From the NCBI RefSeq assembly GCF_050948215.1, contig NW_027488627.1:496001-560000 (forward strand): a stretch of 64,000 nt of DNA. Direction: 5' to 3'. Shown in pieces: positions 38,201 to 53,310 of this stretch. The notes under the pieces are model-generated. The model had not been told where the DNA came from. It made no database searches and worked only from the letters and a program-made list of their open reading frames with translations. A program made the position numbers and the translations under genes. Position 1 is the first letter of the stretch. Each line of letters begins with the position of its first letter. Source of the DNA: Halictus rubicundus. Lineage: Eukaryota > Arthropoda > Insecta > Hymenoptera > Halictidae.

Positions 38201-38850
38201 TAGGATAGGATAGAGGATAGGATCGGATAGAGGCTAGGATAGGGGATTGGATAGGATAGAGGATAGGATAGGATAGAGGATAGGATAGGATAGAGGAAAG
38301 GATAGGATAGAGGATAGGATAGGGGATTGGATAGGATAGAGGATAGGATAGGATAGAGGATAGGATAGGGTAGAGGATAGGATAGTATAGAGTATAGGAT
38401 AGGATAGAGGATAGGATAGGATAGAGGATAGGATACGATAGAGGATACGAAAGGATAGGATAGAGGGTAGGATAGGATAGAGGATATGATAGGGTAGAGG
38501 ATAGGATAGGGGATTGGATAGGATAGAGGATAGGATAGGATAGAGGATAGGATACGATAGAGGATACGATAGGATAGGATAGAGGATAGGATAGGATAGA
38601 GGATAGGATAGGATAGAGGATAGGATAGGATAGAGGATAGGATATGATGGAGGATAGGATAGGATAGAGGATAGGATAGGATAGATGATAGGATAGGATA
38701 GTGGATAGGATAAGATAGAGGATAGGATAGGATAGAGGATAGGATAGGGGATTGGATAGGATAGAGGATAGGATAGGATAGAGGATAGGATACGATAGAG
38801 GATACGATAGGATAGGATAGAGGATAGGATAGGATAGAGGATAGGATACG
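35260..38850 (+). repeat. Higher-order repeat of about 4.70 kb, copy 1
   Basis: Matches 39950-43545. The offset is 4692 at the left (AGGACGG at 35492/40184), 4748 at module A (36005/40753) and 4697 from about 37265 to 38684, so only a few indels separate the copies. The stretch 37265-37555 and its partner 41962-42252 give the same open frame translation of 96 codons. Boundaries are approximate because the flanks are the same satellite. Confidence 0.85.
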
Positions 38851-39949
38851 GTAGAGGATACGAAAGGATAGGATAGAGGGTAGGATAGGATAAAGGATAG
38901 GATAGGGTAGAGGATTGGATAGGATAGAGGATAGGATACGATAGAGGATACGATAGGATAGGATAGAGGGTAGGATAGGATAGAGGATAGGATAGGATAG
39001 AGGATAGGATAGGATAGAGGATAGCATAGGATAGAGGATAGGATACGATAGAGGATAGGATAGAGGATAGGATCGGATAGAGGATAGGATAGGGGATTGG
39101 ATAGGATAGAGGATAGGATAGGATAGAGGATAGGATAGGATAGAGGAAAGGATAGGATAGAGGATAGGATAGGATAGAGGATAGGATAGTATAGAGGATA
39201 GGATATATTAGAGGATAGGATAGGATAGAGGATAGAATAGGATAGAGGATAGAATAGGATAGAGGATAGGATACGATAGAGGATACGAAAGGATAGGATA
39301 GAGGGTAGGATAGGATAGAGGGTAGGATAGGATAGAGGATAGGATAGGGTAGAGGATAGGATAGGGGATTGGATAGGATAGAGGATAGGATAGGATAGAG
39401 GATGGGATACGATAGAGGATACGATAGGATAGGATAGAGGATAGGATAGGATAGAGGATAGGATAGGTTAGAGGATAGGATAGGATAGAGGATAGGATCG
39501 GATAGAGGATAGGATAGGGGATTGGATAGGATAGAGGATAGGATAGGATAGAGGATAGGATAGGATAGAGGAAAGGATAGGATAGAGGATAGGATAGGGG
39601 ATTGGATAGGATAGAGGATAGGATAGGATAGAGGATAGGATAGGGTAGAGGATAGGATAGTATAGAGGATAGGATAGGATAGAGGATAGGATAGGATAGA
39701 GGATAGGATACGATAGAGGATACGAAAGGATAGGATAGAGGGTAGGATAGGATAGAGGATAGGATAGGGTAGAGGATAGGATAGGGGATTGGATAGGATA
39801 GAGGATAGGATAGGATAGAGGATAGGATACGATAGAGGATACGATAGGATAGGATAGAGGATAGGATAGGATAGAGGATAGGATAGGATAGAGGATAGGA
39901 TAGGATAGAGGATAGGATACGATAGAGGATACGATAGGATAGGATAGAG

Positions 39950-42900
39950 GATAGGATAGGATAGAGGATAGGATAGGATAGAGGATAGGATACGATAGAG
40001 GATACGATAGGATAGGATAGAGGATAGGATAGGATAGAGGATAGGATAGGATAAAGGATAGGAGAGAATAGAGGATAGGATATGATAGAGGATAGGATAC
40101 GATAGAGGATACGATAGGATAGGATAGAGCATAGGATACGATAGAGGATAGGATAGGGGATTGGATAGGATAGAGGATAGGATAGGACGGATGATATTAC
40201 AGGAATGAGGATAGGATATGATAGAGGATACGATATTATAGAGGATAGGATAGGATACAGGATAAGATAGGATAGAGGATAGGATAGGATAGAGGATAGG
40301 ATAGTATAGAGGATAGGATAGGATAGAGGATAGGATAGGATAGAGGATAGGATGCGATAGAGGATACGAAAGGATAGGATAGAGGGTAGGATAGGATAGA
40401 CGATAGGATAGGATAGAGGATAGGATAGGATAGAGGATAGGATATGATAGAGGATAGGATACGATAGAGGATAGGATAGGGGATTGGATAGGATAGAGGA
40501 TAGGATACGATAGAGGATACGATAGGATAGGATAGAGGATAGGATAGGATAGAGGATAGGATAGGATAGAGGATAGGAGAGGATAGAGGATAGGATATGA
40601 TAGAGGATAGGATACGATAGAGGATAGGATAGGATAGAGGATAGGATAGGATAGAGGATAGGATAGCATACAGGATAGGATAGGATAGAGGATAGGATAG
40701 GATAGAGGATAGGATAGTATAGAGGATTGGATAGGATAGAGAATATGATACGGTAGACGATAGGGGATTGGATCGGATACAGGATAGGAGGCGGTAGAGG
40801 ATAGGATAGGATAGGATAGAGAATAGGATAGGATAGAGGATAGGTTAGGATAGAGGATAGGATAGGATAGAGGATAGGATAGGGTAGATGATAGGATAGG
40901 ATAGAGGATAGGATATGATAGAGGATAGGATAGGATAGAGGATACGATAATATAGAGGAGAGGATAAGATAGAGGATATGATAGGATAGACGATAGGATA
41001 CGATAGAGGATAGGATAGGATCTAGGATAGGATACGACAGAGGATACGATAGAATAGGATAGAGAATAGGATAGGATAGAGGATAGGATAGGATAGAGGA
41101 TAGGATAGGATGGAGCATAGGATACGATAGAGGATAGGATAGGGGATTGGATAGGATAGAGGATAGGATAGGACAGATGATATTACAGGAATGAGGATAG
41201 GATATGATAGAGGATACGATATTATAGAGGATAGGATAGGATACAGGATAAGATAGGATAGAGGGTAGGATAGGATAGAGGATAGGATAGTATAGAGGAT
41301 ACGATATTATAGAGGATAGGATAGGATACAGGATAAGATAGGATAGAGGATAGGATGCGATAGAGGATACGAAAGGATAGGATAGGATAGAGGATAGGAT
41401 AGGATAGAGGATAGGATAGGATAGAGGGTATGATATGATAGAGGATAGGATACGATAGAGGATAGGATAGGGGATTGGATAGGATAGAGGATAGGATAGG
41501 ATAGAGGATAGGATACGATAGAGGATAGGATAGGGGATTGGATAGGATAGAGGATAGGATAGGATAGAGGATAGGATACGATAGAGGATACGATAGAGGA
41601 TACGATAGGATAGGATAGAGGATTTGATAGGATAGAGGATAGGATAGGATAGAGGATAGGATACGATAGAGGATACGATAGGATAGGATAGAGGATAGGA
41701 TACGATAGTGGATCGGATAGGATAGAGGATAGGATAGGGGATTGAATAGGATAGAGGATAGGATAGAGGATAGGGTACGATACAGGATACGATAGGATGG
41801 GATAGAGGATAGGATAGGATAGAGGATAGGATAAGATAGAGGATAGGATAGGATAGAGGATATGATAGGGGATTGGATAGGATAGAGGATAGGATAGGAC
41901 AGAGGATAGTATACGATAGAGGATACGATAGGATAGGATAGAGGATAGGATAGGATAGAGGTTAGGATAGAGGATAGGATAGGATAGAGGATAGGATAGG
42001 ATAGAGGATAGGATATGATAGTGGATCGGATAGGATAGGATAGAGGATAGGATAGGATAGAGGATAGGATAGGGTAGAGGATAGGATAGGGGATTGGATA
42101 GGATAGAGGATAGGATAGGATGGAGGATAGGATCGGATAGAGGATAGGATAGGGGATTGGATAGGATAGAGGATAGGATAGGATAGAGGATAGGATAGGA
42201 TAGAGGATAGGATAGTATACAGGATAGGATATAATAGAGGATAGGATAGCATAGAGGATAGGATACGATAGAGGATACGATAGGATAGGATAGAGGATAG
42301 GATAAGATAGAGGATACGATAGGATAGGATAGAGGATAGGATAGGATAGAGGATCGGATAGGATAGAGGATTGGATATGATAGAGAATATGATACTGTAG
42401 ACGATAGAGGATTGGATCGGATACAGGATTGGAGACGGTAGAGGATAGGATAGGATAGGATAGAGAATAGGATAGGATAGAGGATAGGTTAGGATAGAGG
42501 ATAGGATAGGATAGAGGATAAGATAGGTTGGAGGATAGGATAGGATAGAGGATAGGATAGGATAGAGGATTGGATAGGATAGGATACAGGATAGGATAAG
42601 ATAGAGGATATGATAGGATAGACGATAGGATACGATAGAGGATAGGATAGGATCGAGGATAGGATAGGGGATTGGATAGGATAGAGGATAGGATACGATA
42701 GAGGATACGATAGGATAGGATAGAGGATAGGATAGGATAGAGGATAGGATAGGATAGAGGATAGGATAGAGGATAGGATAGGATAGAGGATGGGATACGA
42801 TAGAGGATACGATAGGATAGGATAGAGGATAGGATAGGATAGAGGATAGGATAGGTTAGAGGATAGGATAGGATAGAGGATAGGATCGGATAGAGGCTAG

Positions 42901-43545
42901 GATAGGGGATTGGATAGGATAGAGGATAGGATAGGATAGAGGATAGGATAGGATAGAGGAAAGGATAGGATAGAGGATAGGATAGGGGATTGGATAGGAT
43001 AGAGGATAGGATAGGATAGAGGATAGGATAGGGTAGAGGATAGGATAGTATAGAGGATAGGATAGGATAGAGGATAGGATAGGATAGAGGATAGGATACG
43101 ATAGAGGATACGAAAGGATAGGATAGAGGGTAGGATAGGATAGAGGATATGATAGGGTAGAGGATAGGATAGGGGATTGGATAGGATAGAGGATAGGATA
43201 GGATAGAGGATAGGATACGATAGAGGATACGATAGGATAGGATAGAGGATAGGATAGGATAGAGGATAGGATAGGATAGAGGATAGGATAGGATAGAGGA
43301 TAGGATAGGATAGAGGATAGGATAGGATAGAGGATAGGATATGATAGAGGATAGGATAGGATAGAGGATAGGATAGGATAGATGATAGGATAGGATAGTG
43401 GATAGGATAAGATAGAGGATAGGATAGGATAGAGGATAGGATAGGGGATTGGATAGGATAGAGGATAGGATAGGATAGAGGATAGGATAGATAGAGGATA
43501 CGATAGGATAGGATAGAGGATAGGATAGGATAGAGGATAGGATAG
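39950..43545 (+). repeat. Higher-order repeat of about 4.70 kb, copy 2
   Basis: Second copy of 35260-38850. Differences include a missing base at about 43491 (GGATAGATAG for GGATACGATAG) and ATACGATAG replacing a longer stretch near 41660. It is separated from copy 1 by about 1.1 kb. Confidence 0.85.
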
Positions 43546-46500
43546 GGGATTCGATAGGATAGAGGATAGGATAGGATAGAGGATAGGATAGGATAGAGGA
43601 TAGGATAGTATAGAGGATAGGATAGGATAGAGGATATGATAGGATAGACGATAGGATACGATAGAGGATAGGATAGGATCGAGGATAGGATAGGACAGAG
43701 GATACGATAGGATAGGATAGAGAATAGGATAGGATAGAGGATAGGATAGGATAGAGTATAGGATAGGATAGATGATATTATAGGAAAGAGGATAGGATAG
43801 GATAGGATAGAGGATAGGATAGGATAGAGGATAGGATAGGATAGGATAGAGGATAGGATAGGATAGAGGATAGGATTGGATAGAGGATAGGATATGATAG
43901 TGGATCGGATAGGATAGAGGATTGGATAGGATAGAGAATATGATACGCTAGACGATAGGGGATTGGATCGGGTACAGGATAGGAGGCGGTAGAGGATAGG
44001 ATAGGATAGGATAGAGAATAGGATAGGATAGACGATAGGTTAGGATAGAGGATAGGATAGGATAGAGGATAGGATGGGGTAGAGGATAGGATAGGATAGA
44101 GGATAGGATAAGATAGAGGATAAGATAGGATAGAGGATAGGATAGGATAGAGGATAGGATAGGATAGAGGATAGGATAGTATAGAGGATAGGATAGGATA
44201 GAGGATAGGATAGGATAGAGGATAAGATGCGATAGAGGATACGAAAGGATAGGATTGAGGGTAGGATAGGATAGAGGATAGGATAGGATAGGGGATAGAA
44301 TAGGATAGAGGATAGGATATGATAGAGGATAGGATACAATAGAGGATAGGATAGGATGGAGGATAGGATAGGATAGAGGATAGGATAGTATAGAGGATAG
44401 GATAGGATAGAGGAAAGGATAGGATAGAGGATAGGATAGGGGATTGGATAGGATAGAGGATAGGATAGGATAGAGGATAGGATAGGGTAGAGGATAGGAT
44501 AGTATAGAGGATAGGATAGGATAGAGGATAGGATAGGGGATTGGATAGGATAGAGGATAGGATAGGATAGAGGATAGGATAGGGTAGATAATAGGATAGT
44601 ATAGAGGATAGGATAGGAAAGAGGATAGGATAGGATAGAGGATAGGATACGATAGAGGATACGAAAGGATAGGATAGAGGGTAGGATAGGATAGAGGATA
44701 GGGTAGGGTAGAGGATAGGATAGGGGATTGGATAGGATAGAGGATAGGATAGGATAGAGGATAGGATACGATAGAGGATACGATAGGATAGGAAAGAGGA
44801 TAGGATAGGATAGAGGATAGGATAGGATAGAGGATAGGATAGGATAGAGGATAGGATAGGATAGAGGATACGATAGGATAGAGGATAGGATCGGATAGAG
44901 GATAGGATAGGGGATTCGATAGGATAGAGGATAGGATAGGATAGAGGATAGGATAGGATAGAGCATAGGATAGTATAGAGGATAGGATAGGATAGAGGAT
45001 AGGATAGGATAGAGGATAGGATAGGATAGAGGATAGGATAGGATAGAGGATAGGATAGGATAGAGGATAGGATAGGATAGAGGATAGGATAGTATAGAGG
45101 ATATGATATATTAGAGGATAGGATAGGATAGAGGATAGGATACGATAGAGGATACGATAGGATAGGATAGAGGGTAGAATAGGATAGAGGATAGGATAGG
45201 ATAGAGGATAGGATAGGATAGAGGATAGCATAGGATAGAGGATAGGATACGATAGAGGATAGGATAGAGGATAGGATCGGATGGAGGATAGGATAGGGGA
45301 TTGGATAGGATAGAGGATAGGATAGGATAGAGGATAGGATAGGGTAGATGATAGGATAGTATAGAGGATAGGATAGGATAGAGGATAGAATAGGATAGAG
45401 GATAGGATACGATAGAGGATACGAAAGGATAGGATAGAGGGTAGGATAGGATAGAGGGTAGGATAGGATAGAGGATAGGATAAGGTAGAGGATAGGATAG
45501 GGGATTGGATAGGATAGAGGATAGGATAGGATAGAGGATGGGATACGATAGAGGATACGATAGGATAGGATAGAGGATAGGATAGGATAGAGGATAGGAT
45601 AGGTTAGAGGATAGGATAGGATAGAGGATAGGATCGGATAGAGGATAGGATAGGGGATTGGATAGGATAGAGGATAGGATAGGATAGAGGATAGGATAGG
45701 ATAGAGGAAAGGATAGGATAGAGGATAGGATAGGGGATTGGATAGGATAGAGGATAGGATAGGATAGAGGATAGGATAGGGTAGAGGATAGGATAGTATA
45801 GAGGATAGGATAGGATAGAGGATAGGATAGGATAGAGGATAGGATAGGATAGAGGATAGAATAGGATAGAGGATAGGATACGATAGAGGATACGAAAGGA
45901 TAGGATAGAGGGTAGGATAGGATAGAGGGTAGGATAGGATAGAGGATAGGATAGGGTAGAGGATAGGATAGGGGATTGGATAGGATAGAGGATAGGATAG
46001 GATAGAGGATGGGATACGATAGAGGATACGATAGGATAGGATAGAGGATAGGATAGGATAGAGGATACGATAGGTTAGAGGATAGGATAGGATAGAGGAT
46101 AGGATCGGATAGAGGATAGGATAGGGGATTGGATAGGATAGAGGATAGGATAGGATAGAGGATAGGGTAGGATAGAGGAAATGATAGGATAGAGGATAGG
46201 ATAGGGGATTGGATAGGATAGAGGATAGGATAGGATAGAGGATAGGATAGGGTAGAGGATAGGATAGTATAAAGGATAGGATAGGATAGAGGATAGGATA
46301 GGATAGATGATAGGATACGATAGAGGATACGAAAGGATAGGATAGAGGGTAGGATAGGATAGAGGATAGGATAGGGTAGAGGATAGGATAGGGGACTGGA
46401 TAGGATAGAGGATATGATAGGATAGACGATAGGATACGATAGAGGATAGGATAGGATCGAGGATAGGATAGGACAGAGGATACGATAGGATAGGATAGAG

Positions 46501-49500
46501 AATAGGATAGGATAGCGGATAGGATAGGATAGAGGATAGGATAGGATAGATGATATTATAGGAAAGAGGATAGGATAGGATAGAGGATAGGATAGGATAG
46601 GATAGAGGATAGGATAGGATAGAGGATAGGATTGGATAGAGGATAGAATAGGATAGAGGATATGATAGGATAGACGATAGGATACGATAGAGGATAGGAT
46701 AGGATCGAGGATAGGATAGGACAGAGGATACGATATAATAGGATAGAGAATAGGATAGGATAGAGGATAGGATAGGATAGAGGATAGGATAGGATAGAGG
46801 ATAGAATAGGATAGAGGATAGGATATGATAGAGGATAGGATAGGATAGAGGATAGGATAGGATAGAGGATAGGATAGGATAGAGGATAGGATAGTATAGA
46901 GGATATGATATATTAGAGGATAGGATAGGATAGAGGATAGGATACGATAGAGGATACGATAGGATAGGATAGAGGGTAGGATAGGATAGAGGATAGGATA
47001 GGATAGAGGATAGGATAGGATAGAGGATAGCATAGGATAGAGGATAGGATACGATAGTGGATAGGATAGAGGATAGGATCGGATAGAGGATAGGATAGGG
47101 GATTGGATAGGATAGAGGATAGGATAGGATAGAGGATAGGATAGGGTAGAGGATAGAATAGTATAGAGGATAGGATAGGATAGAGGATAGAATAGGATAG
47201 AGGATAGGATACGATAGAGGATACGAAAGGATAGGATAGAGGGTAGGATAGGATAGAGGGTAGGATAGGATAGAGGATAGGATAGGGTAGAGGATAGGAT
47301 AGGGGATTGGATAGGATAGAGGATAGGATAGGATAGAGGATGGGATACGATAGAGGATACGATAGGATAGGATAGAGGATAGGATAGGTTAGAGGAAAGG
47401 ATAGGATAGAGGATAGGATAGGGGATTGGATAGGATAGAGGATAGGATAGGATAGAGGATAGGATAGGGTAGAGGATAGGATAGTATAGAGGATAGGATA
47501 GGATAGAGGATAGGATAGGGGATTGGATAGGATAGAGGATAGGATAGGATAGAGGATAGGATAGGGTAGAGGATAGGATAGTATAGAGGATAGGATAGGA
47601 AAGAGGATAGGATAGGATAGAGGATAGGATACGATAGAGGATACGAAAGGATAGGATAGAGGGTAGGATAGGATAGAGGATAGGATAGGGTAGAGGATAG
47701 GATAGGGGATTGGATAGAATAGAGGATAGGATAGGATAGAGGATAGGATACGATAGAGGATAGGATCGGATAGAGGATAGGATAGGGGATGCGATAGGAT
47801 AGAGGATAGGATAGGATAGAGGATAGGATAGGATAGAGGATAGGATAGCATAGAGGATAGGATAGGATAGAGGATATGATAGGATAGACGATAGGATACG
47901 CTAGAGGATAGGATAGGATCGAGGATAGGATAGGACAGAGGATACGATAGGATAGGATAGAGAATAGGATAGGATAGAGGATAGGATAGGATAGAGGATA
48001 GGATAGGATAGATGATATTATAGGAAAGAGGATAGGATAGGATAGAGGATAGGATAGGATAGAGGATAGGATAGGATAGAGGATAGGATATGATAGTGGA
48101 TCGGATAGGATAGAGGATTGGATAGGATAGAGAATATGATACGGTAGACGATAGGGGATTGGATCGGATACAGGATAGGAGGCGGTAGAGGATAGGATAG
48201 GATAGGATAGAGAATAGGATAGGATAGACGATAGGTTAGGATAGAGGATAGGATAGGATAGAGGATAGGATAGGGTAGAGGATAGGATAGGATAGAGGAT
48301 AGGATAAGATAGAGGATAAGATAGGATAGAGGATAGGATAGGATAGAGGATAGGATAGGATAGAGGATAGGATAGTATAGAGGATAGGATAGGATAGAGG
48401 ATAGGATAGGATAGAGGATAGGATGCGATAGAGGATACGAAAGGATAGGATAGAGGGTAGGATAGGATAGAGGGTAGGATAGGATAGAGGATAGGATAGG
48501 GTAGAGGATAGGATAGGGGATTGGATAGGATAGAGGATAGGATAGGATAGAGGATGGGATACGATAGAGGATACGATAGGATAGGATAGAGGATAGGATA
48601 GGATAGAGGATAGGATAGGTTAGAGGATAGGATAGGATAGAGGATAGGATCGGATAGAGGATAGGATAGGGGATTGGATAGGATAGAGGATAGGATAGGA
48701 TAGAGGATAGGATAGGATAGAGGAAAGGATAGGATAGAGGATAGGATAGGGGATTGGATAGGATAGAGGATAGGATAGGATAGAGGATAGGATAGGGTAG
48801 AGGATAGGATAGTATAGAGGATAGGATAGGATAGAGGATAGGATAGGATAGAGGATAGGATACGATAGAGGATACGAAAGGATAGGATAGAGGGTAGGAT
48901 AGGATAGAGGATAGGATAGGGTAGAGGATAGGATAGGGGATTGGATAGGATAGAGGATAGGATAGGATAGAGGATAGGATAGGATAGAGGATAGGATACG
49001 ATAGAGGATACGAAAGGATAGGATAGAGGGTAGGATAGGATAGAGGATAGGATAGGGTAGAGGATAGGATAGGGGATTGGATAGGATAGAGGATAGGATA
49101 GGATAGAGGATAGGATACGATAGAGGATACGATAGGATAGGATAGAGGATAGGATAGGATAGAGGATAGGATAGGATAGAGGATAGGATAGGATAGAGTA
49201 TAGGATCGGATAGAGGATAGGATAGGGGATTGGATAGGATAGAGGATAGGATAGGATAGAGGATAGGATAGGATAGAGGATAGGATAGTATAGAGGATAG
49301 GATATAATAGAGGATAGGATAGCATAGACGATAGGATACGATAGAGGATAGGATAGGATCGAGGATAGGATAGGACAGAGGATACGATAGGATAGGATAG
49401 AGAATAGGATACGATAGAGGATGGGATAGGATCGATGATAGGATAGGACACAGGATACGATATAATAGGATAGAGAATAGGATACGATAGAGGATAGGAT

Positions 49501-49799
49501 AGGATAGAGGATAGAATAGGATAGAGGATAGAATAGGATAGAGGATAGGATATGATAGAGGATAGGATAGGATAGAGGATAGGATAGGATAGAGGATAGG
49601 ATAGGATAGAGGATAGGATAGTATAGAGGATAGGATATAATAGAGGATAGGATAGCATAGACGATAGGATACGATAGAGGATAGGATAGGATCGAGGATA
49701 GGATAGGACAGAGGATACGATAGGATAGGATAGAGAATAGGATAGGATAGAGGATAGGATAGGATAGATGATATTATAGGAAAGAGGATAGGATAGGAT

Positions 49800-52700
49800 A
49801 GAGGATAGGATAGGATAGGATAGAGGATAGGATAGGATAGAGGATAGGATTGGATAGAGGATAGAATAGGATAGAGGATAGGATAGGATAGAGGGTAGGA
49901 TAGGATAGAGGATAGGATAGGATAGAGGATAGGATAGGATAGAGGATAGAATAGGATAGAGGATAGGATACGATAGAGGATAGGATATAATAGAGGATAG
50001 GATAGGAAAGAGGATAGGATATGATAGAGGATCGGAGAGGATAGAGGATTGGATAGGATAGAGAATATGATACTGTAGACGATAGGGGATTGGATCGGAT
50101 ACAGGATAGGAGACGGTAGAGGATATGATAGGATAGTATAGAGGATAGGATAGGATAGAGGATATGATAGGATAGGATACAGGACACGATAGGATAGAGG
50201 ATAGGATAGGATAGAGGATAGAATAGGATAGAGGATAGGATATGACAGAGGATAGGATAGGATAGAGGATAGGATATGATAGAGGATCGGATAGGATAGA
50301 GGATTGGATAGGATAGAGACTATGATACTGTAGACGATAGGGGATTGGATCGGATACAGGATAGGAGACGGTAGAGGATAGGATAGGATAGGATAAAGAA
50401 TAGGATAGGATAGAGGATAGGTTAGGATAGAGGATAGGATAGGATAGAGGATAGGATATGATAGAGGATAGGATAGGATAGAGGATAGGATAGGATAGAG
50501 GATAGGATAGTTTAGAGGATAGGATAGGATAGAGGATAGGATAGGATAGAGGGTAGGATAGGATAGAGGATAGGATAGGATAGAGGGTAGGATAGGATAG
50601 AGGATAGGATAGGATAGAGGATAGGATAGGATAGAGGATAGGATATGATAGAGGATCGGATAGGATAGAGGATTGGATAGGATAGAGACTATGATACTGT
50701 AGACGATAGGGGATTGGATCGGATACAGGATAGGAGACGGTAGAGGATAGGATAGGATAGGATAGAGAACAGGATAGGATAGAGGATAGGTTAGGATAGA
50801 GGATAGGATAGGATAGAGGATAAGATTGGTTGGAGGATAGGATAGGATAGAGGATAGGATAGGATAGAGGATATGATAGGATAGAGGATAGGATAGGATA
50901 GAGGATAGGATAAGATAGAGGATATGATAGGATAGACGATAGGATACGATAGAAGATGGGATAGGATCGATGATAGGATAGGACACAGGATACGATATAA
51001 TAGGATAGAGAATAGGATAGGATAGAGGATAGGATAGGATAGAGGATAGGATAGGATAGAGGATAGAATAGGATAGAGGATAGGATATGATACAGGATAG
51101 GATAGAATAGAGGATAGGATAGGATAGAGGATAGGATAGGATAGAGGATAGGATAGTATAGAGGATAGGATATAATAGAGGATAGGATAGGATAGAGGAT
51201 AGGATACGATAGAGGATACGATACGATAGGATAGAGGGTAGGATAGGATAGAGGACAGGATAGGATAGAGGATAGGATAGGATAGAGGATAGCATAGGAT
51301 AGAGGATAGGATACGATAGAGGATAGGATAGAGGATAGGATCGGATAGAGGATAGGATAGGGGATTGGATAGGATAGAGGATAGGATAGGATAAGGATAG
51401 GATAGGATAGAGGAAAGGATAGGATAGAGGAGAGGATAGGGGATTGGATAGGATAGAGGATAGGATAGGATAGAGGATAGGATAGGATAGAGGATAGGAT
51501 AGGATAGTGGATAGGATAGGATAGAGGATAGAATAGGATAGAGGATAGGATACGATAGAGGATAGGATAGGATAGAGGATAGGATAGGATAGAGGGTAGG
51601 ATAGGATAGAGGATAGGATAGGATAGAGGATAGGATAGGATAGAGGATAGGATAGGATAGAGGATAGGATAGGATAGAGGATAGGATAGTATAGAGGATA
51701 GGATAGGATAGACGATATGATAGGATAGACGATAGGATACGATAGAATATATAATAGGATCGAGGATAGGATAGGACATAGGATACGATAGGATAGGATA
51801 GAGAATAGGATAGGATAGAGGATAGGATAGGATAGAGGATAGGATAGGATAGATGATATTATAGGAAAGAGGATAGGATAGGATAGAGGATAGGATAGGA
51901 TAGGATAGAGGATGGGATAGGATAGAGGATAGGATAGGATAGAGGATAGAATAGGATAGAGGATAGGATATGATAGAGGATAGGATAGGATAGAGGATAG
52001 GATAGCATAGAGGATAGGATAGTTTAGAGGATAGGATAGGATAGAGGATAGGATAGGATAGAGGGTAGGATAGGATAGAGGATAGGATAGGATAGAGGAT
52101 AGGATAGGATAGAGGATAGGATAGGATAGAGGAAAGGATAGGATAGAGAATAGGATAGGGGATTGGATAGGATAGAGGATAGGATAGGATAGAGGATAGG
52201 ATACGATAGAGGATACGGTAGGAGAGGATAGAGGATAGGATAGGATAGAGGATAGGATAATATAGAGGATAGGATAGGATAGAGGATAGGATCGGATAGA
52301 GGATAGGATAGGGGATTGGATAGGATAGAGGATAGGATAGGATAGAGGATAGGATAGGATAGAGGATAGGATAGTATAGAGGATAGGATATAATAGAGGA
52401 TAGGATATAATAGAGGATAGGATACGATAGAGGATACGATAGGATAGGATAGAGGATAGGATAGGATAGAGGATAGGATAGGATAGAGAATAGGATATGA
52501 TAGAGGATAGGATAGGATAGAGGATAGGATAGGATAGAGGATATGATAGGATAGAGGATAGGATAGGATAGAGGATAGGATAGGATAGAGGATACGATAG
52601 GATAGAGGATAGGATAGGATAGAGGATAGAATAGGATAGAGGATAGGATACGATAGAGGATAGGATAGGATAGAGGATAGGATAGGATAGAGGGTAGGAT

Positions 52701-53310
52701 AGGATAGGATAGAGGATAGGATAGGATAGAGGATAGGATAGGATAGAGGATAGGATAGGATAGAGGATAGGATAGTATAGAGGATAGGATAGGATAGAGG
52801 ATATGATAGGATAGACGATAGGATACGATAGGATAGGATAGAGAATAGGATAGGATAGAGGATAGGATAGGATAGAGGATAGGATAGGATAGATGATATT
52901 ATAGGAAAGAGGATAGGATAGGATAGAGGATAGGATAGGATAGGATAGAGGATGGGATAGGATAGAGGATAGGATAGGATAGAGGATAGAATAGGATAGA
53001 GGATAGGATATGATAGAGGATAGGATAGGATAGAGGATAGGATAGCATAGAGGATAGGATAGTTTAGAGGATAGGATAGGATAGAGGATAGGATAGGATA
53101 GAGGGTAGGATAGGATAGAGGATAGGATAGGATAGAGGGTAGGATAGGATAGAGGATAGGATAGAGGATAGGATAGGATAGAGGATAGGATAGTATAGAG
53201 GATAGGATATAATAGAGGATAGGATAGCATAGAGGATAGGATACGATAGAGGATACGATAGGATAGGATAGAGGATAGGATAGGATAGAGGATAGGATAG
53301 GATAGAGGAT
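49800..53310 (+). repeat. Higher-order repeat of about 3.5 kb, copy 1
   Basis: Its parts match copy 2 at three offsets: 3465 bp (49800-50525 to 53265-53990), 2921 bp (about 51040-52200 to 53960-55120) and 3521 bp (52090-53310 to 55611-56831). The first change of offset means copy 1 holds an extra 544 bp that includes a second module A (50699). The rare unit ATACAGGACACGATAGG is at about 50175 and again at 53640 and 58254. Confidence 0.82.
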
